DNA of 24,011 nucleotides. It comes from a virus. The DNA is taken from positions 1-24,011 of IMG/VR virus record IMGVR_UViG_3300000116_000220, one strand, 5' to 3'. Of the stretch, positions 1 through 7,890 are shown in pieces; position 1 is the stretch's first letter, and every line of letters begins with the position of its first letter. The position numbers and the translations under genes were made by a program. Below the pieces are notes generated by a model, which was given only the letters and a program-made list of their open reading frames with translations, had not been told where the DNA came from and did no database searches.

Positions 1-1044
1 GGCGGCAGATGCTAACCTTCCGCGAGGTACTAAGGCTTTGTCTTTGTCACCCACCTTACAGGTCATCTCGTCCAGCCCGTTCATCTGCTGGTAGATAGGA
101 GAGTTTTGGGTTCCTAGTTTTAGTCCGTACACATCACCACCACTTGTGAGTTGGTCGCCTCCAATAGAACCGAGTTCTCCTCCGCAGTCTCCCCCTCCTT
201 TCATGTAAACTCCTTGGCTTGCTCCTGTTCCACGAAGTCTCATGCAATTCATTAAAAAATCTCGGTCAGAGTCTGGGAGACTGTCACAGTCGGTAATTTT
301 ATTTTTCAATTGGTACGCAAGACCCATGGCTCTGTTTTGAGCCTCGGTTAAGTCTTTAGCTGCTTGCTCTAGTTCAGCTGGGGTAGCGTCTCTATACCCA
401 AAAGCTTCGCTTGCCGCTTTAAACAACAATGTGCGAGCCCCTAGTCCTCTCATCTGACGTTGATTGGCTTTGACCCATTTGTCGATGTCCGGTCCCTCCA
501 TTCCCATTGCTTTCAAGGATTTGGTCTGTGCTGCTATTGCCACAGCGGTTTGTTCTTCAAGCCATGGTTTGGCAGCTTCCTGGTCTACAGCAGGAGCGTT
601 CATATCAAGAGGGGTAGGACCTACCTCACCAGTATCAGCGTTATCTCCTCCATCCGTTTTCTCTGATGCCAACACAGCTTTATTAGCTTCATACTCTTGT
701 ACAGTGGCATCCCATTCGGATTGGGTAAAAACGGTGTCTTTACCTGCGTTTCCACGAGGGTTAAATCCTGCGGACCTGTACGCAACTTTGTCTTCAGGGG
801 TAGCAGAGGTGCCACCGGCATACCCATACGCAATCTGTCCAGCTGCGGCAGTTGCAAGCTCGCGGGCTTTTCCGGGGTTGAGTTTTTGCGTTGTGTCAGG
901 CTTTGCGACTTGGGGAGGCAGGTCATTTGGCGCGAAATTAGCTAACATTTTAACAGCACTTTTAGGGTCTGCAGTAAACTTGCTCTCAAACAAAGAACCG
1001 CCAGACTCTTGGTATGCGCTCAAAAAAGATTCGTATTTTCCCAT
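1..1044 (-). CDS. Unrecognised protein following the tail tube gene, 3' end beyond window
   Basis: Reading the minus strand from the ATG at 1042-1044 gives 348 codons without a stop, up to base 1, so the gene is truncated by the window edge. The product begins MGKYESFLSAYQESGG and is rich in Ala, Gly, Asp and Gln. It has no signal peptide or membrane segment. A Gly-rich stretch with Cys residues lies near residues 282-330 (GGGDCGGELGS). In T4 the gene after gp19 is the portal gp20, but I see no portal-like features here, so this is not an obvious portal. Its place directly after the tube, behind a hairpin and a TATATAATA element, suggests a late virion or tail-associated protein; that is inference. 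The ATG is preceded by an A/T-rich leader and only a distant AGGGAAG. I am sure it is coding, but do not know its function. Confidence 0.85.
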   Translation of the reverse strand, partial: MGKYESFLSAYQESGGSLFESKFTADPKSAVKMLANFAPNDLPPQVAKPDTTQKLNPGKARELATAAAGQIAYGYAGGTSATPEDKVAYRSAGFNPRGNAGKDTVFTQSEWDATVQEYEANKAVLASEKTDGGDNADTGEVGPTPLDMNAPAVDQEAAKPWLEEQTAVAIAAQTKSLKAMGMEGPDIDKWVKANQRQMRGLGARTLLFKAASEAFGYRDATPAELEQAAKDLTEAQNRAMGLAYQLKNKITDCDSLPDSDRDFLMNCMRLRGTGASQGVYMKGGGDCGGELGSIGGDQLTSGGDVYGLKLGTQNSPIYQQMNGLDEMTCKVGDKDKALVPRGRLASAA

Positions 1045-1057
1045 GTTATATTAAAGT

Positions 1058-1090
1058 AGGCTTCCCTGATATTATATACCAGGAAAGCCT
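1058..1090 (-). terminator. Hairpin between tube gene and the next gene, with a TATATAATA loop
   Basis: An 11-base stem (1058-1068 with 1080-1090) encloses an 11-base loop. Ten positions are Watson-Crick pairs. The pair 1064/1084 is C/A on the plus strand but becomes G-U in minus-strand RNA, so the hairpin is better as a transcript of the minus strand, the coding direction. The bases after it are A/T-rich (ACTTTAATATAAC) but have no clean U-run. It may be a weak terminator, an attenuator or an mRNA 3'-end stabiliser for gp19. Confidence 0.6.
1070..1078 (-). promoter_or_regulatory. TATATAATA element, inside hairpin loop
   Basis: This minus-strand 9-mer is one of four exact copies in gaps between genes. 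It resembles the T4 late promoter core TATAAATA. It lies 25 bases before the ATG of the next gene, so a start site just after it would leave a short leader. It sits in the loop of the hairpin at 1058-1090. Confidence 0.45.
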
Positions 1091-1114
1091 ATAAACTTTT
1101 TAAATTAAAAAATA

Positions 1115-1783
1115 TTATACAGCAATTGGAGACATTACAGAATCGATATCAGAAGTCTCAGTAAACTGGACAGCGAAGTCGTAACGTAAAGTCATCTCAA
1201 TAGTATGAAAGTCGTTAGTAGAGTAATTGAACTCACCAAGCTTCCAGCCCTTTGGATAGCAGCCGTAAAGGTTAACATGTGTTACCGGGTTACGGTGTGC
1301 GTCTAATTGCCAGATAGTAACAGTACGCTTAAAGATAGGAGCTTCTGTAATGTTAGCAAGACCTTCTGGGCTTACGTTTACATCACTAGTTCCGTTACCT
1401 AGACCTGCGTAATGAATACCGTAGACTGGGTCGTACACACTTCTCATCCACGCAAACAAAGCATCAGCTACATCACCTTTAATTAAGTTATCAAAAGTAA
1501 CAGTGATTTCATCAGGGCTAGGCTTGCCAGGATAGTAGAACTTTTCGTTTACACGATGTACTTCAATATCTTCAACAGTAAAGCCTGGTTGAGTAATTTG
1601 TTTCGCAGCCAATGTTAAACGTGACTGGTCATTCATACCTGGAACATTACTTAACGCGCCAGCGAATCTTGGAATATGGATTTCCCATGCGTAAGCACGG
1701 AAAGATTCCAGAGCGTGGGATAGACGAGGAGAATCAGCGATTAGCTCTGCTGCTCGTTCTACGTAGTATTTGCCGTCTGCCAT
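1115..1783 (-). CDS. gp19: Tail tube protein, T4 gp19 family
   Basis: The 222-aa product should polymerise into the inner tube of the contractile tail through which DNA passes. Support comes from the tube-like layout: the phrase FRAYAWEIHIPRFAG near residues 28-42, QPGFTVEDIEVHR in the middle, and a C-terminal part with YGCYPKGWKLGEFNYSTND followed by a beta strand. Support also comes from its place directly after the sheath gene, as in T4. At 222 residues it is longer than T4 gp19 (163 aa), the extra length being mostly a mid-protein loop and C-terminal extension. The ATG follows a GAGG Shine-Dalgarno motif and an A-rich spacer. A TATATAATA element lies 17 bases before the start, so separate late transcription from the sheath gene is possible. 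Confidence 0.88.
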   Translation of the reverse strand: MADGKYYVERAAELIADSPRLSHALESFRAYAWEIHIPRFAGALSNVPGMNDQSRLTLAAKQITQPGFTVEDIEVHRVNEKFYYPGKPSPDEITVTFDNLIKGDVADALFAWMRSVYDPVYGIHYAGLGNGTSDVNVSPEGLANITEAPIFKRTVTIWQLDAHRNPVTHVNLYGCYPKGWKLGEFNYSTNDFHTIEMTLRYDFAVQFTETSDIDSVMSPIAV

Positions 1784-1800
1784 TTAATTTTTTACCTCAG

Positions 1801-1809
1801 TATTATATA
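1801..1809 (-). promoter_or_regulatory. TATATAATA element upstream of tail tube gene
   Basis: This minus-strand 9-mer (CTATATAATA with its flanking C) is identical to the copies at 1070, 6179 and 11072. It stands 17 bases before the gp19 ATG and just before that gene's GAGG ribosome-binding site. Spacing here is compatible with a late promoter whose transcript starts near the ribosome-binding site. Confidence 0.5.
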
Positions 1810-1822
1810 GTGTTATACACTA
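1808..1822 (-). terminator. Small hairpin spanning the sheath stop codon
   Basis: A perfect 6-base stem (1808-1813 with 1817-1822) with a 3-base loop overlaps the sheath TAA stop at 1813-1815 and abuts the TATATAATA element. The stem is half A/T and no U-run follows, so as a terminator it would be weak. It may mark the 3' end of the sheath message or be chance. Confidence 0.35.
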
Positions 1823-4209
1823 GCTGATTGATTTGTCAAGTTTAGTTCGAATACCAAGATTTCAGCGGTCTTAGTAGGCTTAAGAATAATCTTGCACCAG
1901 AGCTCGTTGCGGTCAACTCGGAGCGGAGTATTAGTTGTAGAATCACACACAGTTTGGAATGCTGTGATGCCTCTTCGTTGTTGGATATCTGCCAAAGCAG
2001 GGTTAATCACGCTTCGTACAGCCTCCCAAGTTACAGGGTCGTTAGGCTCGAAGACGAATCTGCGAGTCGACTGTAGTACCATGCGTCGTAGGAAAATCAT
2101 TAGGCGGCGAACGTTAACACGGTCTAAAGCTGTTGGAGCTCTTTGACCAGTCCGTTGACCGTAGATAACAATACCGTCAGTGTTAAACTTAGTTATTGGG
2201 TTTACTATATTACCAGGACCATAAAGCGCATCTCTGTCACCTTGGTTTAATTTAACTTCAACATCAATTGGTTGAGTTAAACGTCCACGGCTAAGACCGG
2301 CTGGAGCAAACCAAGGGTCTGCCACTTCGTCAGTAAAGCACATTTGTCCTATAGCGTAAATTGATGGGTCATACCATCTGTCCGCACCTGTGTAAGCGTC
2401 GAACTGTTTTACCCACGGCCAATATACAGCAGCGTAACTACTGTTAATAGCAGCAGTTCTGCCGTCAGCAGCGCCGTTGGTCCAATCAATAGCTTGTTGT
2501 GAATTTCCAAACCCTACAGGAGGAGCAACAACCGCTAAGAAATTTTGGGTATTTTGCGCTAAAGTAATAAGAGCGTTCTGCACACTTTGTTGGGTAACGC
2601 CTGGAACAGAAGCGATAGTAACCGGAGTGTCCTCAGAGTCTAAGGCATATATACCAGTCTTTGCACCTGTTGTGCCTACCAAAGCAGCGGTAACATTTGT
2701 ATTCGTCATATTACCTCCGTAACTTCCCGCGTCACCATTAACACCACCCTTAGAATCAAGAGTGGCTTCCTGCAAGGTTATACACCTCCAAGATTTAGAT
2801 GCTTCTGCATTGCTTCCTGGAGTGGCTGCGCCACCGACCCAAGGGGCAAGAAGAGTTAATGCTCCACCGAAAGTGGTAGGAGCGGTCCAATTGGTTAAAC
2901 CTGAGACCGTTGCTGAGAAAGCGGTGTCATTTGGGTTTACGGCTGTGGTGAAGGTACCGTTATCAAAGGAGTAGAAGTTACCTTTAACATAATCAGAGAC
3001 TGAATTTTCTAGACCTTGGGTCAGAACATCCTCTGGGTAAAGGCTTGTTGCGGTAGTCGTATCAGTAGGCTTTGTAATCGCCATGGTGTAGGACTCTTCT
3101 GTACCTCCATCGGACTGAATGTTCAAATCAAATCTGCCAGCGTTATTGCTTTGAGTGAGAGCGTATCTTAAACCTCTGTATTGAATACCTGCGGTGTAAT
3201 TGACTGCGGAGTAGTTGTAACCTAATCCTGGGTACAGAGACGCGAGTTGGTAACCTCCTTGGCTACCAGATAAACTCATTGTCGAGCCACTAGGGGCATT
3301 CTCACCTCTAATAAGAAGACTTGATAAACCTACGGTGCCAGCTCCTGAAGGATTGGTTAGGAAGTTATCTTCTGGACCACCTACTCCCGCCCAAACACAT
3401 AACGTGCTAGACGCTGCTAATTGACCCGCAGGTGTGCCGTCGTTTGCACGGAGAGCCGTGTCTGCTGCTATAAATGTGAGGTCATTAACATCAATCGGGG
3501 TTGCTGATAAGTAGTTACCTGTGTAAGTGACGCCTGATGCAAAGTAAGTATTCGCTGTGAAAGAAGCAGCGTTGGTGACGCTACCTCCAGCTTCTCGACC
3601 TACCACCATACCACTAGCGGCTCCGTAGCCACTTGGAATGTACTGCATTTGACCTTGGTTAATATCAAACGCTTGCCCGAACCCTGCTGCAAAGGCGTTA
3701 TGCCAATCTACGCTAGTCCAGTCCGCGTCAGGGGTTGACGGGTAAATAGAAGCGCCTGGCGTACCTGACACGTAAGGACGCTCACGGTAAACGTAAACGG
3801 AAGTTTCGTCTCCTAAACTAGCACCTGCTTTGTCGAATGCTTGCATATCAAAGCGATACACAAAGTCATTGTTCATCGAACTTACATTAATAGCGGCGTG
3901 GGGTGCACTCGCTAACGTAAATACGTTATTAGAGTCCTTCGCATCAACAGTAGCAGCTCTAACGTAGTAGAGTTGGTTCGTCTTTTGCAAAACCTCTAGT
4001 GCACCAAAGATACCTTGTCCGCCTGTCACTAAGTCGGGGGTACCAAAAGTACGTAGTAGGTCAGCGGGAGACGTGAGTAGAGTTGCTTTGTTGACAGGTC
4101 CGCGTGATGCGAAACCTACCAAACCAACAACGGATGGATTGACAGAAGGTGCGTAATCAGATACGTCCTTTTCAATCGTGTATACACCGGGGGAAACGAA
4201 ATTAGCCAT
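1813..4209 (-). CDS. gp18: Contractile tail sheath protein, T4 gp18 family
   Basis: The 798-aa product forms the sheath around the tail tube that contracts to drive infection. The N-terminus carries the family opening FVSPGVYTIEKD (residues 4-15), followed by VGLVGFASRGPVN and a LLRTFGTPD segment. The C-terminal domain (about 685-798) contains VNVRRLMIFLRR, RRFVFEPNDPVTW and the final strand-rich ILKPTKTAEILVFEL, matching the conserved sheath core that polymerises with neighbours. It is about 140 residues longer than T4 gp18 (659 aa). The extra length lies in the Gly/Ser/Thr-rich middle, where sheath proteins vary and face outward. The ATG has an AAGG motif 7 bases upstream, overlapping the stop of the preceding small gene. 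Its neighbour downstream is the tube gene, the usual order. Confidence 0.96.
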   Translation of the reverse strand: MANFVSPGVYTIEKDVSDYAPSVNPSVVGLVGFASRGPVNKATLLTSPADLLRTFGTPDLVTGGQGIFGALEVLQKTNQLYYVRAATVDAKDSNNVFTLASAPHAAINVSSMNNDFVYRFDMQAFDKAGASLGDETSVYVYRERPYVSGTPGASIYPSTPDADWTSVDWHNAFAAGFGQAFDINQGQMQYIPSGYGAASGMVVGREAGGSVTNAASFTANTYFASGVTYTGNYLSATPIDVNDLTFIAADTALRANDGTPAGQLAASSTLCVWAGVGGPEDNFLTNPSGAGTVGLSSLLIRGENAPSGSTMSLSGSQGGYQLASLYPGLGYNYSAVNYTAGIQYRGLRYALTQSNNAGRFDLNIQSDGGTEESYTMAITKPTDTTTATSLYPEDVLTQGLENSVSDYVKGNFYSFDNGTFTTAVNPNDTAFSATVSGLTNWTAPTTFGGALTLLAPWVGGAATPGSNAEASKSWRCITLQEATLDSKGGVNGDAGSYGGNMTNTNVTAALVGTTGAKTGIYALDSEDTPVTIASVPGVTQQSVQNALITLAQNTQNFLAVVAPPVGFGNSQQAIDWTNGAADGRTAAINSSYAAVYWPWVKQFDAYTGADRWYDPSIYAIGQMCFTDEVADPWFAPAGLSRGRLTQPIDVEVKLNQGDRDALYGPGNIVNPITKFNTDGIVIYGQRTGQRAPTALDRVNVRRLMIFLRRMVLQSTRRFVFEPNDPVTWEAVRSVINPALADIQQRRGITAFQTVCDSTTNTPLRVDRNELWCKIILKPTKTAEILVFELNLTNQSASV

Positions 4210-4217
4210 ATTTTACC

Positions 4218-4394
4218 TTAAATTATACGAAGAAGTTGTCTTTTACAAAGTTCACGCACAGTATCGGTTAGGGATTTTTCTGGAATAGAAATAGATTGTC
4301 CTGGAGATAGGCAGATGTGTTCATACAAGCCACCTGATTTTAGAACTACTTCTAAATCCTGTCCTGCTACGTTAGTTACGACTTTGTTTTTCAT
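4218..4394 (-). CDS. Small 58-aa protein of unknown function between gp15 and sheath
   Basis: I do not recognise this protein. It begins MKNKVVTNVAGQDLEV, contains GGLYEH and a Pro/Ser turn (LSPGQSISIPEKSLTD), and ends in a basic stretch (ELCKRQLLRII). Alternating hydrophobic residues suggest a small beta-rich fold with a C-terminal helix. There is no membrane segment. I chose the ATG at 4392-4394 because AGAGGAAG sits 5 bases before it; an in-frame ATG at 4410-4412 would add MIEEVK but has no ribosome-binding site and overlaps a TCTAAATA promoter-like sequence. Tight placement between two tail-assembly genes, 8 bases before the sheath start, suggests a minor virion or assembly protein, by position only. 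Confidence 0.75.
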   Translation of the reverse strand: MKNKVVTNVAGQDLEVVLKSGGLYEHICLSPGQSISIPEKSLTDTVRELCKRQLLRII

Positions 4395-4399
4395 TTTAA

Positions 4400-4407
4400 C
4401 TTCCTCT
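4400..4407 (-). promoter_or_regulatory. Ribosome-binding site that sets the 58-aa gene start
   Basis: AGAGGAAG on the minus strand lies 5 bases before the ATG at 4394 and downstream of the alternative ATG at 4412. It therefore favours the shorter protein. Confidence 0.75.
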
Positions 4408-4412
4408 ATCAT

Positions 4413-4420
4413 TATTTAGA
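4413..4420 (-). promoter_or_regulatory. Late-promoter-like TCTAAATA upstream of 58-aa gene
   Basis: TCTAAATA on the minus strand is one substitution from T4 late core TATAAATA. A start 5-7 bases downstream would keep the AGAGGAAG ribosome-binding site in the message and exclude the ATG at 4412, consistent with the shorter start. Single site, so weak evidence. Confidence 0.35.
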
Positions 4421-4464
4421 GGGGTGGAACTTTGAAAACGTATATATTTACCTAATTTTGCTAC

Positions 4465-5295
4465 CTACGTAGTACCAGAGGGTGGGTACACAACTAAGGT
4501 TTCCTCAGCATTTTGTGTTGGAGGTCCTCCGCTAGTACTAAACGGTATGTCGACGTCTAAAGTAGTCTCGTAATTCATCTCTTTAATCTCCCCATTAGAT
4601 TGAATCATGTACTGACGAGTGGGCATGTAGGTTTCGACGCTAAAGGTAATAGTTTTTCTAATTATCCTGTCTTGTCTATCTCCTACAGTCAAGGTGGAGT
4701 TATCTCCTACGGCAGTTATAAAAGCACACGCGTTTATCATGAAATCTGTCTCTACTCTTAGATGAGGGCGGAACTTCTGCATTACATACTCTAGAAGCTG
4801 GTTCATATCTTCAACGTAGCGCGTCCATAAATGTAACTGGTAAGATACATTGACTGCAACCGGGGCTAAAGAGGCGACGCGAGTAAATCGGTTTCTTTTA
4901 TGGTCCTTAACAGTCCAGTATTCAATATCGTAGTTAGGACGTCGTCTGTCTGTTGCCTGTTCGGTATCACTAATCGCTAATGTAATAACAGGAAGGGTTA
5001 AGTTCCTTGTTTTAAATAACTTAGCGATGGCTCGTTCTGGGTTTGCATAAAACACAGGAACACTCGCAATTTCTAAATCCTCACCTAGAATTTGTGCGTC
5101 ACTAAAAAGCCCAAGAAGTTCTTTGGACGTATCACGATAAAAAGACAGGCTACGAAAATTTTTATTTTCTCTATCAAAAATCTGTCTCTTGATATCAAAA
5201 ACATTAGGAATACGATGCCCGTTTAACTCAACCTTTGTCGTACCATCAATGGCAGGAGGGTAAGTGTATCCGTACGGAGGACCTGATACAAGCAT
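4465..5295 (-). CDS. gp15: Tail sheath stabiliser / tail completion protein, T4 gp15 family
   Basis: The 276-aa product should cap the top of the tail, stabilising the sheath and joining the tail to the neck. It matches T4 gp15 (272 aa) in length and in several aligned stretches: VPVFYANPERAIAKL (79-93) against VPITYASKEHFMMKL, LPVITL (101-106) against LPRINL, and YQLHLWTRYVEDMNQ with FRPHL (152-179) against YELSIFTRYEDDMFQ with FQPHF. The T4 sequences are from memory. The tail end (250-276) is Pro/Ser/Thr-rich and probably flexible. Its ATG overlaps the gp13 stop (TAATG at 5293-5297), so translation is probably coupled. I considered gp14, but the LWTRYVEDM region fits gp15. Confidence 0.88.
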   Translation of the reverse strand: MLVSGPPYGYTYPPAIDGTTKVELNGHRIPNVFDIKRQIFDRENKNFRSLSFYRDTSKELLGLFSDAQILGEDLEIASVPVFYANPERAIAKLFKTRNLTLPVITLAISDTEQATDRRRPNYDIEYWTVKDHKRNRFTRVASLAPVAVNVSYQLHLWTRYVEDMNQLLEYVMQKFRPHLRVETDFMINACAFITAVGDNSTLTVGDRQDRIIRKTITFSVETYMPTRQYMIQSNGEIKEMNYETTLDVDIPFSTSGGPPTQNAEETLVVYPPSGTT

Positions 5296-6176
5296 TAGTA
5301 TGTTGTGAATACGGCTGGTTCTTCAATCTCAGATAGAAGCTGATTTTCCAAGAGTTCCATTTCTCTTTGGGACTCTGCGATAAGAGCGGGACCATTGAGT
5401 TGGGCTCCACCTTGGGGGGATGGGAGGGTTGCATACTTACCCCTAATCTCACCTAAGATACCTTTAGATATTGCTAAGGTATATCTTTGCATCCAACTAA
5501 TGAAGTAATGGTGAAGAGTGTCTGAATTAAGAGACTTGTATTCTATAACTACATCCTGCAAATCATCTGTTACAGGAGTGGGGTATACCATGAGATATTT
5601 ATTTTGTACGATTTGGAAGGAGCCTTCCCGACCCAAAATCTTTCTCATGGTCTTTAGATGCATTTTCATCAGCAAAAAATCACTTACAGCGAAGTCCTGG
5701 AACAAGAAGTTGTCTTGGAAATACTTGATGAAGAAGTCCATTTCCAGAGATTGTCCAGCTAAAGGTATGCTAAGCAAAGACTTCTTGTATGCAGCGTACC
5801 TGAAATTGTTTACCATGAAAGATGGTAACTCGTACATATTGCAGTTGGCACTCGTTTGAAAGGCACACAATTGGGTACACCAATCCGGTGCATGGTAATC
5901 CAACTTGCTTATAGCTTCATCTATAGCGGTTAAAAGTTGGAAATCAGAGAGTTCTACTCTAACAACAGGATGACCTAAGCGCGCTTGAACCCAATCTTTT
6001 ATAATAAGGTAAAAACGATTGAACTCGATGTCATCGGAGAAATACCGCCTATTAAGGCTGTCGTAGGGGATGTCCCCTGAGGGGTTTATAAAATTGTCAG
6101 TGTTGGTTCCAGCGCCTTCGCGTTGTACAATAAAAGGACCCCAGGCAAAATTGGGTTTGACGGGCTGTGCACTCAT
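5295..6176 (-). CDS. gp13: Neck (head completion) protein, T4 gp13 family
   Basis: The 293-aa product should act at the portal vertex after DNA packaging, preparing the head for tail joining. T4 gp13 is 309 aa. Family-like features are the N-terminal RLGHPVVRVELSDFQLLTAI (about 66-85), which precedes a helix with paired acidic residues, a central YLMVYPTP strand, and the C-terminal GEIRGKY (242-248) followed by GGAQLNG (256-262) and a Glu/Gln-rich helix. The start codon has no Shine-Dalgarno motif; TATATAATA lies only 2 bases upstream of the ATG, and a strong hairpin isolates it from the capsid gene. The next gene is gp15 with a one-base overlap. No gp14 gene lies between, unlike T4, where gp13 and gp14 act together. 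Confidence 0.88.
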   Translation of the reverse strand: MSAQPVKPNFAWGPFIVQREGAGTNTDNFINPSGDIPYDSLNRRYFSDDIEFNRFYLIIKDWVQARLGHPVVRVELSDFQLLTAIDEAISKLDYHAPDWCTQLCAFQTSANCNMYELPSFMVNNFRYAAYKKSLLSIPLAGQSLEMDFFIKYFQDNFLFQDFAVSDFLLMKMHLKTMRKILGREGSFQIVQNKYLMVYPTPVTDDLQDVVIEYKSLNSDTLHHYFISWMQRYTLAISKGILGEIRGKYATLPSPQGGAQLNGPALIAESQREMELLENQLLSEIEEPAVFTTY

Positions 6177-6178
6177 AC

Positions 6179-6187
6179 TATTATATA
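6179..6187 (-). promoter_or_regulatory. TATATAATA element immediately before gp13 start
   Basis: This exact 9-mer on the minus strand is followed by GT and then the gp13 ATG. If it were a late promoter core, the transcript would begin inside the gene; if it is transcribed from upstream it is an A/U-rich leader without Shine-Dalgarno. Its function is therefore ambiguous. Confidence 0.4.
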
Positions 6188-6192
6188 TAGAA

Positions 6193-6219
6193 GAAGCCCA
6201 GCCAAAACGGCTGGGCTTC
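6193..6219 (-). terminator. Strong hairpin after the major capsid gene
   Basis: A perfect 11-base, GC-rich stem (6193-6203 with 6209-6219; GAAGCCCAGCC) closes a 5-base loop, 26 bases after the capsid stop. In the coding direction it is followed by TTCTATATAT, a poor U-run, so it may terminate partially or protect the 3' end of the abundant capsid message. It is the most stable-looking hairpin in the window. Confidence 0.72.
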
Positions 6220-6245
6220 CTTTATAAGTATCCTTAGAAGGATTA

Positions 6246-7886
6246 TTAGTAAGCGCCACCTAGACGACCAGCCTTCATGAAAGGAGTAGTCAAGTAACGG
6301 CTATCTGCACCAACAATACGGATGATTCTGTAGAACCTCGCAGCTGGAGAAATTTGAGCAGTCGCGTAGCGAGTAATCAAACCTTTTCTTGGCTGGAAGG
6401 TATTAGGGTCCGTGATAGTTGGAAGCATTTGGAGCGGAATGTACGGAGCGTACACGAAGCCAGCATCCATCGGAGAAGAGCCCTTGTAACCAAGGAGAAG
6501 CTCGTCTTCAGGATATAGCGGGTCAACGTAAACGTCGTATTGTCCCATCCACTTGCCTTTGTATGTGATAGCAGCGCCTAGCTGTCCTGCGTTATCCGTA
6601 GGGATACCGCCTTCAAGCTTAGCAGCCGATTGCAACATAGCAGCGACAAAAGGAGAACATACAATCCAGTTAGCACCACCGCGTAGGGTAGTTCTGTAAA
6701 TATCTTGCGAAGCAAAGTTAATTACACCAATCAAGTTGGCGTATACTTCACCTACGTGACGAGGAGCAAGTCCAAGTGCAGTCGTACCGAAGTCGCAGAA
6801 GAATACGTTAGACCCATTACTGCGTCCAGGCATATCACCACCATCTATGCTACCAGGGTTAGACCCCGCTACTGTAGCAGACAAAGCGGCATCACTACCA
6901 CGACCAGCAGGCTCGTCGTAAGTAAATGCACCAGGAGCAGCACCAGCTGTTGAGGAATTATGAGGAAGCTGACCCGTAGGAGCTCCATCAGAACCAAAGT
7001 TGTTAGCGTTAGCTTGGTTTTGGTAGTCATATAGACCGCCACCAATCGGGTTACCGACAGAATTAAAGTCGTAAGCGATGTTACGGATTGATTCTACCAA
7101 TTCACGGTCGATTTCCAAAGCAACTTCCTTAGAAAGAAGCTCAGTCAATTCACGCTCTAGGTCCAAGTTGTGGTAAGCACGAAGGTCTTGTGAAGCTTCC
7201 AACGTCCATAGGGCGCGGAACTTACGAGTACGTGCAGTTACAGCTTGCTGTTCGATTGTGAAGTTAACTTCAGGGATAGCTGAAGCTGACAAACGCTCAC
7301 CAGCTGACACAAAGTATTGAGCAGCGAGTAGGTTTTCATTCGGGAAAGCAGCAATCTTACCACCAGCAGTACCAGAACCCATAGTTGTCATAGCAGACAA
7401 ACCTACGCCAGCAGCAGTACCAGAGTAAGCGAAGTTACCTGAGGCAGTGATACCAGCATCTGAGTCCAAAGAACCGATGTTGTTTTGTGTCTGAGCGATG
7501 TTACCACCATATACCATACGGTACTTAGAGTAAACCACTTCACCACGGCGAGTGCCATTAGCACCTTCACCTGCACGGTTGTAACCTAGATAGAAAATCT
7601 GGGAAACAGGACCTTGCATTGGCTGTACGCCACAAATCTTGTTGGCGATTAGCTGCGGGAAAACCCGCCGAACGAGAGGGAAAGCAAACTTTTGGAAAGT
7701 TCCGAGGTTACCCACGGTTGTTGCTTCTTCAAGAGTACCGTGGTCTTGAGAATTCTCAGTAAGAATGCTCTTGGCTTGGTTCTCTAAAAGAACGGCAGTC
7801 ATCTGACGTGTTGATTCGTCTGTGATACCTTCCAGAATTGGCTCCCACTTCTCACAAAGGGACGTTGCAAATTTGTCATTTAACAT
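6246..7886 (-). CDS. gp23: Major capsid protein, T4 gp23 family
   Basis: The 546-aa product builds the head shell with an HK97-type fold (T4 gp23 is 521 aa). The N-terminus carries a helix WEPILEG then a maturation site, LEE before ATTVGN (52-60), which fits the Leu/Ile-x-Glu rule of the gp21 protease and would release a 54-residue propeptide. The conserved ICGVQPMQGPVSQIFYL follows at 84-100. The core LEASQDLRAYHNLDLERELTELL and EIDRELV helices lie at 229-264, and the C-terminal part has YAPYIPLQM and DPNTFQPRKGLITRYA (about 479-508). A Gly/Ser/Ala/Asn-rich stretch at about 277-375 looks like a surface insertion. An AAGG motif lies 15 bases before the ATG, which follows the scaffold stop by 4 bases. 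Confidence 0.96.
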   Translation of the reverse strand: MLNDKFATSLCEKWEPILEGITDESTRQMTAVLLENQAKSILTENSQDHGTLEEATTVGNLGTFQKFAFPLVRRVFPQLIANKICGVQPMQGPVSQIFYLGYNRAGEGANGTRRGEVVYSKYRMVYGGNIAQTQNNIGSLDSDAGITASGNFAYSGTAAGVGLSAMTTMGSGTAGGKIAAFPNENLLAAQYFVSAGERLSASAIPEVNFTIEQQAVTARTRKFRALWTLEASQDLRAYHNLDLERELTELLSKEVALEIDRELVESIRNIAYDFNSVGNPIGGGLYDYQNQANANNFGSDGAPTGQLPHNSSTAGAAPGAFTYDEPAGRGSDAALSATVAGSNPGSIDGGDMPGRSNGSNVFFCDFGTTALGLAPRHVGEVYANLIGVINFASQDIYRTTLRGGANWIVCSPFVAAMLQSAAKLEGGIPTDNAGQLGAAITYKGKWMGQYDVYVDPLYPEDELLLGYKGSSPMDAGFVYAPYIPLQMLPTITDPNTFQPRKGLITRYATAQISPAARFYRIIRIVGADSRYLTTPFMKAGRLGGAY

Positions 7887-7890
7887 AATA

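Noticed and set aside
464-1054. Plus-strand reading frame of 196 codons
   Set aside because: It lies opposite the minus-strand partial gene, which has a far more normal amino-acid composition and fits the unidirectional layout. Its product looks like an antisense frame (Ser/Ala/Val-rich with no family feature).
4410-4412. Upstream ATG as start of the small gene before the sheath (64 aa)
   Set aside because: It has no ribosome-binding site and overlaps a promoter-like sequence, whereas AGAGGAAG is well placed for the ATG at 4394.
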